Below are positions 33,657-41,904 of a stretch of DNA of 64,000 bases, one piece after another. Origin of the DNA: an uncultured Bacilli bacterium (GTDB lineage: Bacteria > Bacillota_I > Bacilli_A > RF39 > UBA660); NCBI GenBank assembly GCA_944363635.1, contig CALVUP010000004.1, positions 1-64,000 on the forward strand. The letters are read 5' to 3'. Within the stretch, counting starts at the first letter, position 1. Each line of letters opens with the position of its first letter. The notes under the pieces are model-generated. The model did not search any database. It had not been told where the DNA came from and saw nothing but the letters and a program-made list of their open reading frames with translations. The translations under genes were made by a program, and so were the position numbers.

Positions 33657-34220
33657 TTATATTCCCTTTTGGTATATTTTTATTTGAGCATTTACCTCTT
33701 TTGGGGTAATATCTTTTCCAGTAAAAATATCTTTTGTTTTTATAGTTTTAAATTCATGAGCAAGGATAACAAGATGATCTCTAAAAAGTTCTAGATTTTT
33801 TATTTTGTCTTCATCTGTCATCATGATATCATCATACTTTTTTGGCCATAGTGGAAAAGTGATAAATTGTAATTTATCTAGTGATAAATCACCATCATAT
33901 AAAACTTCATCGTATTCGTCATTGGAATTTTTTGATGGCCCAATATATTTTACAGGAAGATCACGAGAAAACACCAAAGATGGTGAATAAAGAACAAATT
34001 CATCGAAAGAACAAATATGATTGCCAACGGGAGTTTTTGATTTTTGTGGATCACATAGATAAGTATGATTTTTATATTTTGAACTGGTCTTATAGTTATT
34101 CGTAATTCCTGTACTCCTAATTTTTCCATCTACTAAAATTTTAAGAAGATTGCAATGATCATTAAATTCACCCCAACATCCTCCTGTTGCGTGAATATAA
34201 TAATTGTCTAGATTCATCAT
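33657..34220 (-). CDS. HATGG-family protein, copy 3
   Basis: 187 residues, no signal or membrane segment. It shares with its two upstream neighbours the blocks MMNLDxYYxHATGG (1-14), NLLKILVDGK (near 24), YLCDPQK (near 54), LYSPSLVFSRDL (near 77), YDEVLYDGDLSLDKLQFITFP (near 103-123), NLELF (near 143) and KDIFTGKDIT near the end. I recognise no named family. The order His, then a hydrophobic strand, then Glu followed by Gly-x-Leu/Ile-Ser-Leu could fit an ADP-ribosyltransferase-like fold, which is a guess. AAAGGAG precedes the start. A decayed copy follows 11 bases downstream. Confidence 0.85.
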   Translation of the reverse strand: MMNLDNYYIHATGGCWGEFNDHCNLLKILVDGKIRSTGITNNYKTSSKYKNHTYLCDPQKSKTPVGNHICSFDEFVLYSPSLVFSRDLPVKYIGPSKNSNDEYDEVLYDGDLSLDKLQFITFPLWPKKYDDIMMTDEDKIKNLELFRDHLVILAHEFKTIKTKDIFTGKDITPKEVNAQIKIYQKGI

Positions 34221-34235
34221 ATTATTTTCTCCTTT

Positions 34236-34835
34236 CTACTTGCTTATCTTTTTAATTTGTTTTTCTAATTGCTCGGTTGTTAATGTTTTTCCTGTAAAAA
34301 TATCTTTAATTGGTACTTCTTTAAACTCCTGTTCTAACACTCGAATATTTTCTTTAAAAATTTCTAAGTTTTGAATTTTATTTTGATTCCAAAAGACAGG
34401 AAAAGTAATAAATTGTAAATGTTCCAGTGAAATATCTCCTTGGTGTCTTACTTCATCATATAAATTGGTAGTCCCTTTTATAGGTTCTGTTACTTCCATT
34501 AATTTTGGTTGATATACTTTTAAATCTCTAGATAAAACCAATGTTGGAGAATAAAGGGCATAAGTCAAAAACGAAGAAGTTAAATTTCCTATATGTGGAT
34601 CTTCTTTTGTCATATCACATAGGCAAATATCATCATCGTGTTGTAATGCATATATATTACCTTTCCCTAAACTTTCATTGGTTTTAATCGTATGTGATTT
34701 TAAAATATCAACAATGGCATTTTCTTCATTTTCACAGCCAAATATGCCACCTGTCGCATGTAAATAATATGATCCTAAATTTAATACTCTTATATTTCCT
34801 ATAAGTGGAATGTTATACGTCTTGAATTTTTTCAT
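34236..34835 (-). CDS. HATGG-family protein, copy 2
   Basis: 199 residues. It carries an N-terminal extension of about 16 residues before LNLGSYYLHATGG compared with the flanking copies. Then come AIVDILKSH, ICLCDMTKED, LYSPTLVLSRDLKV, YDEVRHQGDISLEHLQFITFP, NLEIFKENIRVLEQE and KDIFTGKTLT. The conserved His, Cys-Leu-Cys-Asp, Ser-Arg-Asp and Asp-Glu-Val residues are all kept. GAGGGTAGAAG precedes the start, 3 bases after the stop of copy 1. Function unknown. Confidence 0.85.
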   Translation of the reverse strand: MKKFKTYNIPLIGNIRVLNLGSYYLHATGGIFGCENEENAIVDILKSHTIKTNESLGKGNIYALQHDDDICLCDMTKEDPHIGNLTSSFLTYALYSPTLVLSRDLKVYQPKLMEVTEPIKGTTNLYDEVRHQGDISLEHLQFITFPVFWNQNKIQNLEIFKENIRVLEQEFKEVPIKDIFTGKTLTTEQLEKQIKKISK

Positions 34836-34838
34836 CTT

Positions 34839-35429
34839 CTACCCTCTTACTTCTTTTTGATAAATTTTTATATGTTTCTCAATATCATCAACTGTAATCG
34901 TATTGCCTGTATAGATATCCTTGGTTTCTATTAATGAATATTGTGTTGAAATAACTTGCAAATTTTGTTTAAATATTTCTAAATAATGCAATTTTCTTGA
35001 ATTAGTTAAATCAACCGTTAATCTATGAATAGGCCAAATAGGAAAACTAATAAATTCTAATTGTTCTAACGATAGTTCACCATTATATCTTACCTCATCA
35101 TACATGTCCGATTCATTTTCATAAAAAGTATACAGCTTATAATCCGGTGTTTCTACTTGTAGATCTCTACTAAAAGCCAAAGATGGGGAGCATAAGACAA
35201 ATCCTTTAAAAGCGGATAAAAGTTCAACGTGATATATAGGATCATATACAATAGGTTTTGTCGTATCACAAAGACATACTTTATGGATTGGACTTTTATA
35301 ATAATTCTTATTTTCTTCTTCCCCTTTTACTTTTCCTTCTAATAAAATGTTCAAGATCTTATTTTCATCATTTTTTGTTCCTTTATATCCGCCCGTTGCG
35401 TGTAAATAATATTTATCTAGATTCATCAT
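34839..35429 (-). CDS. HATGG-family protein, copy 1
   Basis: 196 residues, the first copy transcribed. Blocks: MMNLDKYYLHATGG, KILNILLEGKVKG, VCLCDTTK, LCSPSLAFSRDL, YDEVRYNGELSLEQLEFISFP, YLEIFKQNLQVI and KDIYTGNTIT, ending in a basic IKIYQKEVRG. Sequence identity among the three copies is concentrated in these blocks while the segments between differ greatly in length and content, as expected if variable loops carry specificity. No known family recognised. Confidence 0.85.
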   Translation of the reverse strand: MMNLDKYYLHATGGYKGTKNDENKILNILLEGKVKGEEENKNYYKSPIHKVCLCDTTKPIVYDPIYHVELLSAFKGFVLCSPSLAFSRDLQVETPDYKLYTFYENESDMYDEVRYNGELSLEQLEFISFPIWPIHRLTVDLTNSRKLHYLEIFKQNLQVISTQYSLIETKDIYTGNTITVDDIEKHIKIYQKEVRG

Positions 35430-35474
35430 GAAACCATTCCCTTTTAATGCGATATATTATACCATTTTTCTATA

Positions 35475-35513
35475 AAAAAGTAAAGAATTAGCTTTCGAAC
35501 AAACTAATTCTTT
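35475..35513 (-). terminator. terminator after gltX
   Basis: AAAGAATTAG (35482-35491) pairs with CTAATTCTTT (35504-35513) and is followed on the minus strand by a T-rich run. It overlaps the gltX stop codon. Confidence 0.8.
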
Positions 35514-37143
35514 TTTCTATTCTTTCTTTTCCTAATAATTTCATTATTTCATATAAATCCGGAGTCATGGATCTTGTTGTGATTACAACACGAAGAACGG
35601 TAGATACATCCGCAACATTTCCTTTAAAACGATCGGGATTTTCTTTGTATTCTTTCATATTAGAGGCGTAGCCTAATGCATCACATAATTCTTTTATTTT
35701 ATTAAACCATGTATCCTTATCATCATTTTCATTAAAATACTTATCCATATATATCGTACAAATTTTCTTTATTTCTTCTTTATCCGTTATTTTTTGAAAA
35801 TCATATTTTTTGTTTTCCTTTTCAAAAAGTTCATCATACATATACCAAACTTGATTTTTAATATCGGAATAATTGACATAATCTTTTCTTGGTTTCTTTT
35901 GTTCTCTTTCAATATTAAATACTTGAGTCGAATACTCTTTATATTTTTCTAATAGTTCTTTAAATTCTAAATCATATTCTTTTGTCCATGTATATAATTC
36001 TTGATATACTTCTTCTGCTTTCATTTTACTAATTACATTTCTAGAGATATTATCTAGCTTTTCTAAATCGAAGAAAGCTCCCGATGAGGACATCTTTTTT
36101 GGAGAATATTGAAAGTCTGTAAAGTTTTTTTCTGGGTTTGCGGTGTGCCACTGTTCATAATTGGAATTAATAATGGTCATTAAAGCCTCTATAACTGCTT
36201 TTTTAGGATATCCTTTATCTTTATAATAGGTCATAGTGGCTTCTGGGTCTTTTCTTTTACTTATTTTTCTTACACTATTTCCTTCTTTTTTAACGAGCAA
36301 TGGCGTATGTACATATTTTGGAGCTTTAAAATTAAAAGCTTTAAATAACTCTAAATGTTTTGGTAAAGAAGATAACCATTCTTCTCCTCTTACAACATGG
36401 GTAGTTTTCATTAAATAATCATCTATAACATGCGCAAAGTGGTAAGTAGGTAATTTGTTATCTGATTTCATGATAACAAAATCTTCATCATTTTCAGGTA
36501 ATTCTAATCTTCCTTTTACTAAATCGTCGTATTTAAATTTTCTTTCGAAATTACCAAGGGATTTAAAACGAATGACATATTCCTCCCCGTTTTTAATTCT
36601 TTCGATTTGTTCTTCTAAAGATAATTTTCTACAATGAGACCAAATTCCATAATATCCTGTTCGAAACTTTCTTTCTTCTTGTTGTTTTCTTTTTTGTTCT
36701 AAATCCTCTTTTGTACAAAAACAAGGATAAGCTCTTCCGATTTCAATTAAATATTTAATAAAAGTATGATAGATTTCTTTTCTTTCACTTTGTACATAAG
36801 GTCCATAATTTCCTATAATTTTTCCATTTTCTTCATACTCACTTGGCATAATATCATAATATCTTAAGGTATCTATAATTAACTGAGAAGCGTTTTGTAC
36901 TTCTCTTTGTTGATCAGTATCCTCATTCCTTAAATAAAAAATGCCATCAGAATTTTTCGCAAGCATATAATCAATAATAGCCTGAAAAAAGCCACCTAAA
37001 TGAATAAATCCGGTAGGTGAAGGAGCAAAACGAGTTACTTTTTGTCCTTCTTTTAATTCTCTAGGCTTATAAATTTCATCATAATAACTAATATCCTGTT
37101 TAATATCTGGAAATATTAAATTTGCTAAATCTTTATTTGTCAT
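35488..37143 (-). CDS. gltX: glutamyl-tRNA synthetase
   Basis: 551 residues. The class I HIGH-type motif appears as RFAPSPTGFIHLGG near 39-52 and the KMSKS-type loop as RKISKRKDP near 283-291. The discriminating YLRNEDTDQQR region follows the first motif. It is longer than the usual 480-residue enzyme because of an enlarged C-terminal anticodon-binding part, a form known in some Clostridia and Bacilli. It charges tRNA-Glu with glutamate. A T-box leader upstream links its synthesis to uncharged tRNA-Glu. Confidence 0.95.
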   Translation of the reverse strand: MTNKDLANLIFPDIKQDISYYDEIYKPRELKEGQKVTRFAPSPTGFIHLGGFFQAIIDYMLAKNSDGIFYLRNEDTDQQREVQNASQLIIDTLRYYDIMPSEYEENGKIIGNYGPYVQSERKEIYHTFIKYLIEIGRAYPCFCTKEDLEQKRKQQEERKFRTGYYGIWSHCRKLSLEEQIERIKNGEEYVIRFKSLGNFERKFKYDDLVKGRLELPENDEDFVIMKSDNKLPTYHFAHVIDDYLMKTTHVVRGEEWLSSLPKHLELFKAFNFKAPKYVHTPLLVKKEGNSVRKISKRKDPEATMTYYKDKGYPKKAVIEALMTIINSNYEQWHTANPEKNFTDFQYSPKKMSSSGAFFDLEKLDNISRNVISKMKAEEVYQELYTWTKEYDLEFKELLEKYKEYSTQVFNIEREQKKPRKDYVNYSDIKNQVWYMYDELFEKENKKYDFQKITDKEEIKKICTIYMDKYFNENDDKDTWFNKIKELCDALGYASNMKEYKENPDRFKGNVADVSTVLRVVITTRSMTPDLYEIMKLLGKERIEKRISLFES

Positions 37144-37163
37144 AAAATCACTCCTTTTTTCAA

Positions 37164-37376
37164 TAAAAAAAGATTCTATCCTAAGGACGAATCTTTCGTG
37201 GTACCACCTTAATTTATTACTTTTGTAACCTCAATATCTTAACGCGATAAACGAAATACTTTTTACCAAGTATTTAACTCCAAAGTTTCTTCAAATCTTT
37301 TATTTATCTATTTCCACCAACCATAGACTCTCTATAAAATAAAACAAATCTTACTCTTCTTCTTCCTCGTTTTACA
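37164..37376 (-). promoter_or_regulatory. T-box leader controlling gltX
   Basis: The minus-strand leader contains the T-box core GGTGGTACCACG (37197-37208 region), followed by a terminator AAAGATTC...GAATCTT with a T-run (37164-37196). Stem I features are visible: GAGTAAG on the 5' side of the specifier loop and AGAGAGTCTATGGTTGGTGG in the distal part. A GAA in TTTGAAGAAAC is a plausible Glu specifier codon. Uncharged tRNA-Glu would stabilise the antiterminator and raise gltX expression. Confidence 0.92.
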
Positions 37377-37382
37377 CGATTG

Positions 37383-37411
37383 ATTATACCATTATTATTT
37401 TATTTAATCAA
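37383..37411 (-). promoter_or_regulatory. promoter of the T-box-gltX transcript
   Basis: Minus strand TTGATT (37406-37411), 17 bases, TATAAT (37383-37388), placed so that transcription begins near 37376. Confidence 0.75.
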
Positions 37412-37480
37412 TCTTTTTCTATTATTTTGGTTTTAACACTTATTTTGTATTATAGAAAAACTATTTTCAACAATTTCTGT

Positions 37481-38827
37481 TTATTTTTCTAATTCTATTA
37501 CATATTTTTTAAATTCGTCGCCTCGATCTTCACACTGTCTATATTGATCCCAAGAAGCAGACGCTGGGGATAAAAGAACAACATCTCCTGGTTTAGCAAT
37601 TTCTGTACATTTTTGAAAACCATCTTTTAAATTTTCATACATATATGTTTCTATATTTAAATCGTCTCCAAATTGTTTTACCCTTTTTCTACACTCTCCA
37701 ATTCCAATAATTGCCTTTACATGATTCATAAATGGTTTTAAATCATAGAAGTTTTGTCCTCGTTCTAGACCACCTAATATCAGAATGGTATCTGCATCAA
37801 AAGATTTTAATGCAATTTCTGTACATTTTACATTGGTTGCTTCCGTATCATTAAAATAACGAACTTGATTTACTTCTCCCACATATTCAAGGCGATGAGC
37901 AACACCTGTAAATTTCATGATGACATCTCTTATGATTTCATTTGAAATATTTAATTCTTTAGCAACCATAATAGCTGCCATAGCATTTTCGATATTATGT
38001 GTTCCTACTATTTTCATATCTTTTACATTTATGATTTGTTCTTCTTTATAATAAATTGCATGGTCTTTTAAATAAGCATATTCTGTTCTTTGTTTACTCG
38101 AAAAATATTTTTTTGTAGATAAAATGTCTTTTGTTTCTTCTAATACATCTTTGTTTTCTAAATTTAATATAGCTATATCTTTGTTGGTTTGATTTTTAAA
38201 TAATTTGGCTTTTACTTTTTTATAATTTTCATAAGTTTCGAAGAAATCGATATGGGCCTCATATAGATTGGTCATAACAGCAATATCGGGTCTAAAAGTA
38301 ATTAAATTTTCAAGTTGCTGACAAGATACTTCCATAACTAAAATATCATTTTCTTGGATTTGATCTAAAATACTACATAATGGATAGCCAATATTCCCTG
38401 CAAGGTGGGCACTTGGATATGCTTTTTTAACAATGGCATAGGTCAAAGATGTAGTCGTTGTTTTTCCATTGGTTCCAGTAATCGCTACAATTTTAACATT
38501 CTTTGGTAAAAGTCTATAAGCCACTTCAACTTCATTTATAACTTCTATATTCTGTTCTTTCGCTTTTAATACATAAGGATGTTTTACTGGTACACCTGGA
38601 CTTTTAATTAAATAATCATAACTGGAATCTAAAACTTCTAAATCTTGATCTCCTAAATGAAATTCTACACCAAGTTCTTTTAATTCTTGGTATTTTTTTT
38701 GATCAACTTGTTCTTTTTCTTTAGAATCAACAATTAATACTTGATTATCTCTTTTGATTAATACTTTTGCGGCATCATATCCACTTCTTGCAAATCCAAG
38801 AATCAAAATTTTTTTATTTTCAAACAT
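37481..38827 (-). CDS. murD: UDP-N-acetylmuramoylalanine-D-glutamate ligase MurD
   Basis: 448 residues. N-terminal Rossmann-like substrate domain with ILGFARSGYDAA near 9-20, ATP-binding ITGTNGKTTTT near 115-125, the central-domain NIGYPL motif near 143 and YFNDTEATN near 313, then the C-terminal ligase domain with LSPASASWDQY near 421. It adds D-glutamate to UDP-MurNAc-L-Ala in the cytoplasm. AGAGGTGTTACT precedes the start. Isolated from other mur genes here. Confidence 0.96.
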   Translation of the reverse strand: MFENKKILILGFARSGYDAAKVLIKRDNQVLIVDSKEKEQVDQKKYQELKELGVEFHLGDQDLEVLDSSYDYLIKSPGVPVKHPYVLKAKEQNIEVINEVEVAYRLLPKNVKIVAITGTNGKTTTTSLTYAIVKKAYPSAHLAGNIGYPLCSILDQIQENDILVMEVSCQQLENLITFRPDIAVMTNLYEAHIDFFETYENYKKVKAKLFKNQTNKDIAILNLENKDVLEETKDILSTKKYFSSKQRTEYAYLKDHAIYYKEEQIINVKDMKIVGTHNIENAMAAIMVAKELNISNEIIRDVIMKFTGVAHRLEYVGEVNQVRYFNDTEATNVKCTEIALKSFDADTILILGGLERGQNFYDLKPFMNHVKAIIGIGECRKRVKQFGDDLNIETYMYENLKDGFQKCTEIAKPGDVVLLSPASASWDQYRQCEDRGDEFKKYVIELEK

Positions 38828-38876
38828 AGTAACACCTCTATAACATTATACTATAGATTCCTCCCTTTTTTGCAAC

Positions 38877-40202
38877 TTATTTCGAAATTGTAACACCTTT
38901 ATAATAATGTTTTATAATCTGTTGGTAGGTATTTCCTTTTTTGGCCATTTCGTTTGCTCCATATTGACTCATGCCTACTCCATGTCCATACCCTCTTGTG
39001 GTAACTTTTAAATGATTTCCGTCCTTTTCTAAATCAAAATCAGCCGAGCGAAGTCCAAGTGTCATTCGAAAATCCACTCCGGTATACTCTTTATTTCCAA
39101 CTTTGACTTTTTGAACGCGATTGGATTTGTTTCGACTTATAATTTCAATAGTAGCGTTTGTATCACTCACTCCTAATTTTTTTAATACTTCTTGATAATT
39201 TAGAGTTACTGTTTTTAAATAAGAACTTACATTTTTATCCCAGGGGCTTTCTACGGTTTGTAAATAAGGAAAAGCATTTGTAAAAACATTTTCTGCATTT
39301 TCAGTATATCCATTACTTGTGGAAAAATATAAAGCCTCAATATATCCTCCATTATATTTTACTGTTAATCCTTTAGTAGCGTCTACGGCACTTTTTATTT
39401 TATTGTAATAACTCGTATAGCTACTTCCCCACATTTGTTTTAATTGGTTATTATCTTTATAGCTTTGTGTACTTACAGTATCTGTTAATTTTTTGTTCGT
39501 TTGCACGGCTTTTAAAGCATACGTTCTTGCAAGAATCGCTTGGGCTTTTAAAGCTTCACTATTAAAAGAAGCTGGCATTTCAGCTCCCACCACACCAATT
39601 AAATATTCTTCTAATTCAATCTTTTCTACTTTTCCACTTGATCGGTATAGGGTCACAATGGTTTGATTAGTTGGTTTTTGCGTACTGGTATTTGGTTTTT
39701 TATTTGTCGAAGGCTTTTGCGTATTTGTTGAAGGTTTTTTAGTAGTAGAGGATTGTTTGTTTTCAGAAGAACCACTTGCGGGTTTTTTGGTAGAAGAATT
39801 TTTATTACTTGAAGCATGTTCTTTCTTATTATTATTGGTTGTATCTTTAGAAGTGTTGCTATTGTTGTCTTCTTTCTTTATAGTTTCTTGTTCTTTTTCG
39901 GTTTCATATTCTATTCTTTCGGATGCTTGGATAATTGGTTCTAAAGTGGAAGAGGAAATATAAGTGTATTTAGGATGGGATTGATCAATCTTATTTGTAA
40001 GTAGAATAGTTGCAAGGGCTAAAGAAGCACTCATAATATAAATTTTTTGTCCATGAAATTGTATTTTTTTAATTATTCTATCTAATTCTTTTGTAAAGTT
40101 TTCTTTTTTTAAAAATTCACTTGAAAATTCATAATGACTATTTAAATAAAGATATAATACTTCTTTATTCTTTGTTTTTACAATTTTATATTTTTCAATC
40201 AT
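38877..40202 (-). CDS. spoIID: SpoIID/LytB-domain sporulation protein
   Basis: 441 residues. Unusually, about 54 cytoplasmic residues precede the single membrane segment (about 55-70, MSASLALATILL). A low-complexity linker of Ser, Thr, Lys, Asn and Pro with repeated KPSTN units runs from about 110 to 180. The SpoIID domain follows with VVGAEMPASFNSEALKAQA near 205, carrying the catalytic glutamate, and TRGYGHGVGMSQYGA near the end. SpoIID is a lytic transglycosylase that thins septal peptidoglycan during engulfment with SpoIIP and SpoIIM, not seen here. The longer linker resembles wall-spanning anchors, so a vegetative LytB-type role cannot be excluded. Confidence 0.85.
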   Translation of the reverse strand: MIEKYKIVKTKNKEVLYLYLNSHYEFSSEFLKKENFTKELDRIIKKIQFHGQKIYIMSASLALATILLTNKIDQSHPKYTYISSSTLEPIIQASERIEYETEKEQETIKKEDNNSNTSKDTTNNNKKEHASSNKNSSTKKPASGSSENKQSSTTKKPSTNTQKPSTNKKPNTSTQKPTNQTIVTLYRSSGKVEKIELEEYLIGVVGAEMPASFNSEALKAQAILARTYALKAVQTNKKLTDTVSTQSYKDNNQLKQMWGSSYTSYYNKIKSAVDATKGLTVKYNGGYIEALYFSTSNGYTENAENVFTNAFPYLQTVESPWDKNVSSYLKTVTLNYQEVLKKLGVSDTNATIEIISRNKSNRVQKVKVGNKEYTGVDFRMTLGLRSADFDLEKDGNHLKVTTRGYGHGVGMSQYGANEMAKKGNTYQQIIKHYYKGVTISK

Positions 40203-40270
40203 TTTATTCACCCTTATTAGTTTTCTCTAAGAATGAAAATATATAATAAAAAAGATAAATCAAATTTGAT

Positions 40271-41314
40271 TTATCTTTTGTTTTTAAATTCTTCGGCTGT
40301 AGTTTTAGCTAAAATTAATTTCTTTTTATGGTCTGGACTTTTATATTCATCAAATAATACTTCATCAAATACATTTTTATAAAAATCCATAGATTTATGA
40401 CAAAAACGTGTTGTATTGGCAAGAGAATGGAACACATCAGCAGGATATTGTAAATATTCAACTACTTTTTGTTGAAACTCTTCATCGGTTACTTCTTCAT
40501 CTGATTGAAAATAGGCAGCTTTTGTATATCCATAGCTTGAATTTGGTTCCATAATTAAAGCATATATCCTTTTATTTTCTTTTTGATCGATGCGATATAA
40601 ACAAGCAAAATAAGAAGAATTATTGCCATTTAAGCCTTGTGCTTGGACAGCTTTTTCTGGTCCTAAATCCATCATGATTTGATGTCTTTCATAAAGTGGA
40701 AGGTCTTCGTGTTTACATTCGGAGACAGTTGAAGAGATGTTTGCTCTTCTTGTTGTTTCTGAAACTTCTGGATCAATAAAATAAACAGATTGAACTCGGC
40801 TCATCCATTGATCATGTTCTTCTTTTTGCTTTGCTTCCTTTTCACTTTGCCATTTTTTTCTTGCTGTTGTAGCAAGTACTTTAAAATCTTCTTTTACAAT
40901 GTGAGAAACACATGGTGCTTCCTGAAAATTATCTTTTAAAAGACTACCTAGTCCATATTTTTCTTTTAGCATTTGATATGTGTTATAATGCATAGCCATC
41001 ATTTCTTTTTCAAAATCCGTCTCTGTAATATATATTGCTTTTTTAGGATTCATTACATAATCATTTGCAATAACGACTCGAATATTCTGATAAGATTCTA
41101 ACTCAATATACATCGTACCTCTTTCATCAACTTTTATGAATCCTTTTTTTCTTAAAATCGAAACATCTGGCTCCATTTTACTCGCAATAATTTGTTCAGC
41201 AGCAAGTGTAAACATTTTATTCACACTATTTAATTCAAATGGTACTTTCTTTAAACCGATTTCATGTTTTTTAAAATAATTTTCTAAATATGTTAAAAAT
41301 CCCTCTCTAGCCAT
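40271..41314 (-). CDS. unrecognised conserved-looking cytoplasmic protein
   Basis: 346 residues, no membrane segment or signal peptide. An N-terminal part (1-130) with EGFLTYLENYFKKHEIGL, a central Lys/Glu-rich helix near 150-175 (TTARKKWQSEKEAKQKEEHDQW) and a C-terminal part with SSYFACLYRID and YALIMEPNSSYGYTKAAYF. No family recognised. ATG 41314 is chosen because it follows AAAGGGGG; an earlier in-frame start would overlap the upstream gene and its terminator. Follows the desulfoferrodoxin gene but is separated from it by a terminator. Confidence 0.8.
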   Translation of the reverse strand: MAREGFLTYLENYFKKHEIGLKKVPFELNSVNKMFTLAAEQIIASKMEPDVSILRKKGFIKVDERGTMYIELESYQNIRVVIANDYVMNPKKAIYITETDFEKEMMAMHYNTYQMLKEKYGLGSLLKDNFQEAPCVSHIVKEDFKVLATTARKKWQSEKEAKQKEEHDQWMSRVQSVYFIDPEVSETTRRANISSTVSECKHEDLPLYERHQIMMDLGPEKAVQAQGLNGNNSSYFACLYRIDQKENKRIYALIMEPNSSYGYTKAAYFQSDEEVTDEEFQQKVVEYLQYPADVFHSLANTTRFCHKSMDFYKNVFDEVLFDEYKSPDHKKKLILAKTTAEEFKNKR

Positions 41315-41380
41315 ATTTAAAACCCCCTTTTTAAATATGGGTGTATTATACCATATTTTACTTGATTTTGCAAGTTTCAA

Positions 41381-41404
41381 TAAAAAAAGTAGCTTCTTGC
41401 TACT
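41381..41404 (-). terminator. terminator after the desulfoferrodoxin gene
   Basis: AGTAGC (41388-41393) pairs with GCTACT (41399-41404) and seven T follow on the minus strand; overlaps the stop codon. Confidence 0.8.
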
Positions 41405-41780
41405 CAACTTCGCCTTTCCATAAACCATGTTTATTACAATAGGAATAGATTAATGCTCCCTTTTCGTAAGGTACAATAATCTCAGGAATATCCCCTGGTT
41501 GTAATAGAATTTCTCTATTTTCTTTTTCCGTTTTTACTAAAATCCATTCAATATAATGATCAGGATCCATAACATGATTGACTTTAATATGTAAATTGTC
41601 TCCTTCTTTTTCATAGGTTGGAACATGTTTTTCAAAAGCAGCATCCACGCTATTGGTTTTTATCTCTTTCATTGGTTCTTCACAACAAATAATTCCACAA
41701 TCCTTACAAGTACAATCTTGTAATACTTTTACTAACGCTCCACATTTTTCACATTTTTTCAACTTTAATTCTTTCACCAT
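41400..41780 (-). CDS. dfx: desulfoferrodoxin / superoxide reductase
   Basis: 126 residues. The N-terminal desulforedoxin-like region has CEKCG at 10-14 and later Cys pairs (CTCKDC, CC) near 27-37. The superoxide reductase centre is complete: EKHVP near 50, HVMDPDHYIEW near 69-79 and YCNKHGLWKGEV at the end. It reduces superoxide to hydrogen peroxide without releasing oxygen, a typical defence of anaerobes. This supports an anaerobic host. GGAGATGAG precedes the start. Confidence 0.93.
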   Translation of the reverse strand: MVKELKLKKCEKCGALVKVLQDCTCKDCGIICCEEPMKEIKTNSVDAAFEKHVPTYEKEGDNLHIKVNHVMDPDHYIEWILVKTEKENREILLQPGDIPEIIVPYEKGALIYSYCNKHGLWKGEVE

Positions 41781-41904
41781 TTTCTCATCTCCTCTTATAT
41801 TATAATATAATTTTATCTATAAACAAAGGAAAAATATGATAAAATAAATAATAGAAGATAAGCTTAAAAAGTTACTTCTATAAAATTTTAAGGAAGTGTT
41901 TATT

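Noticed and set aside
39680-39900. Repeated KPSTN-type units in the SpoIID linker as a CRISPR-like or tandem DNA repeat
   Set aside because: The repetition is in a low-complexity Ser/Thr/Lys/Pro linker, with irregular unit lengths, and is part of an intact reading frame.
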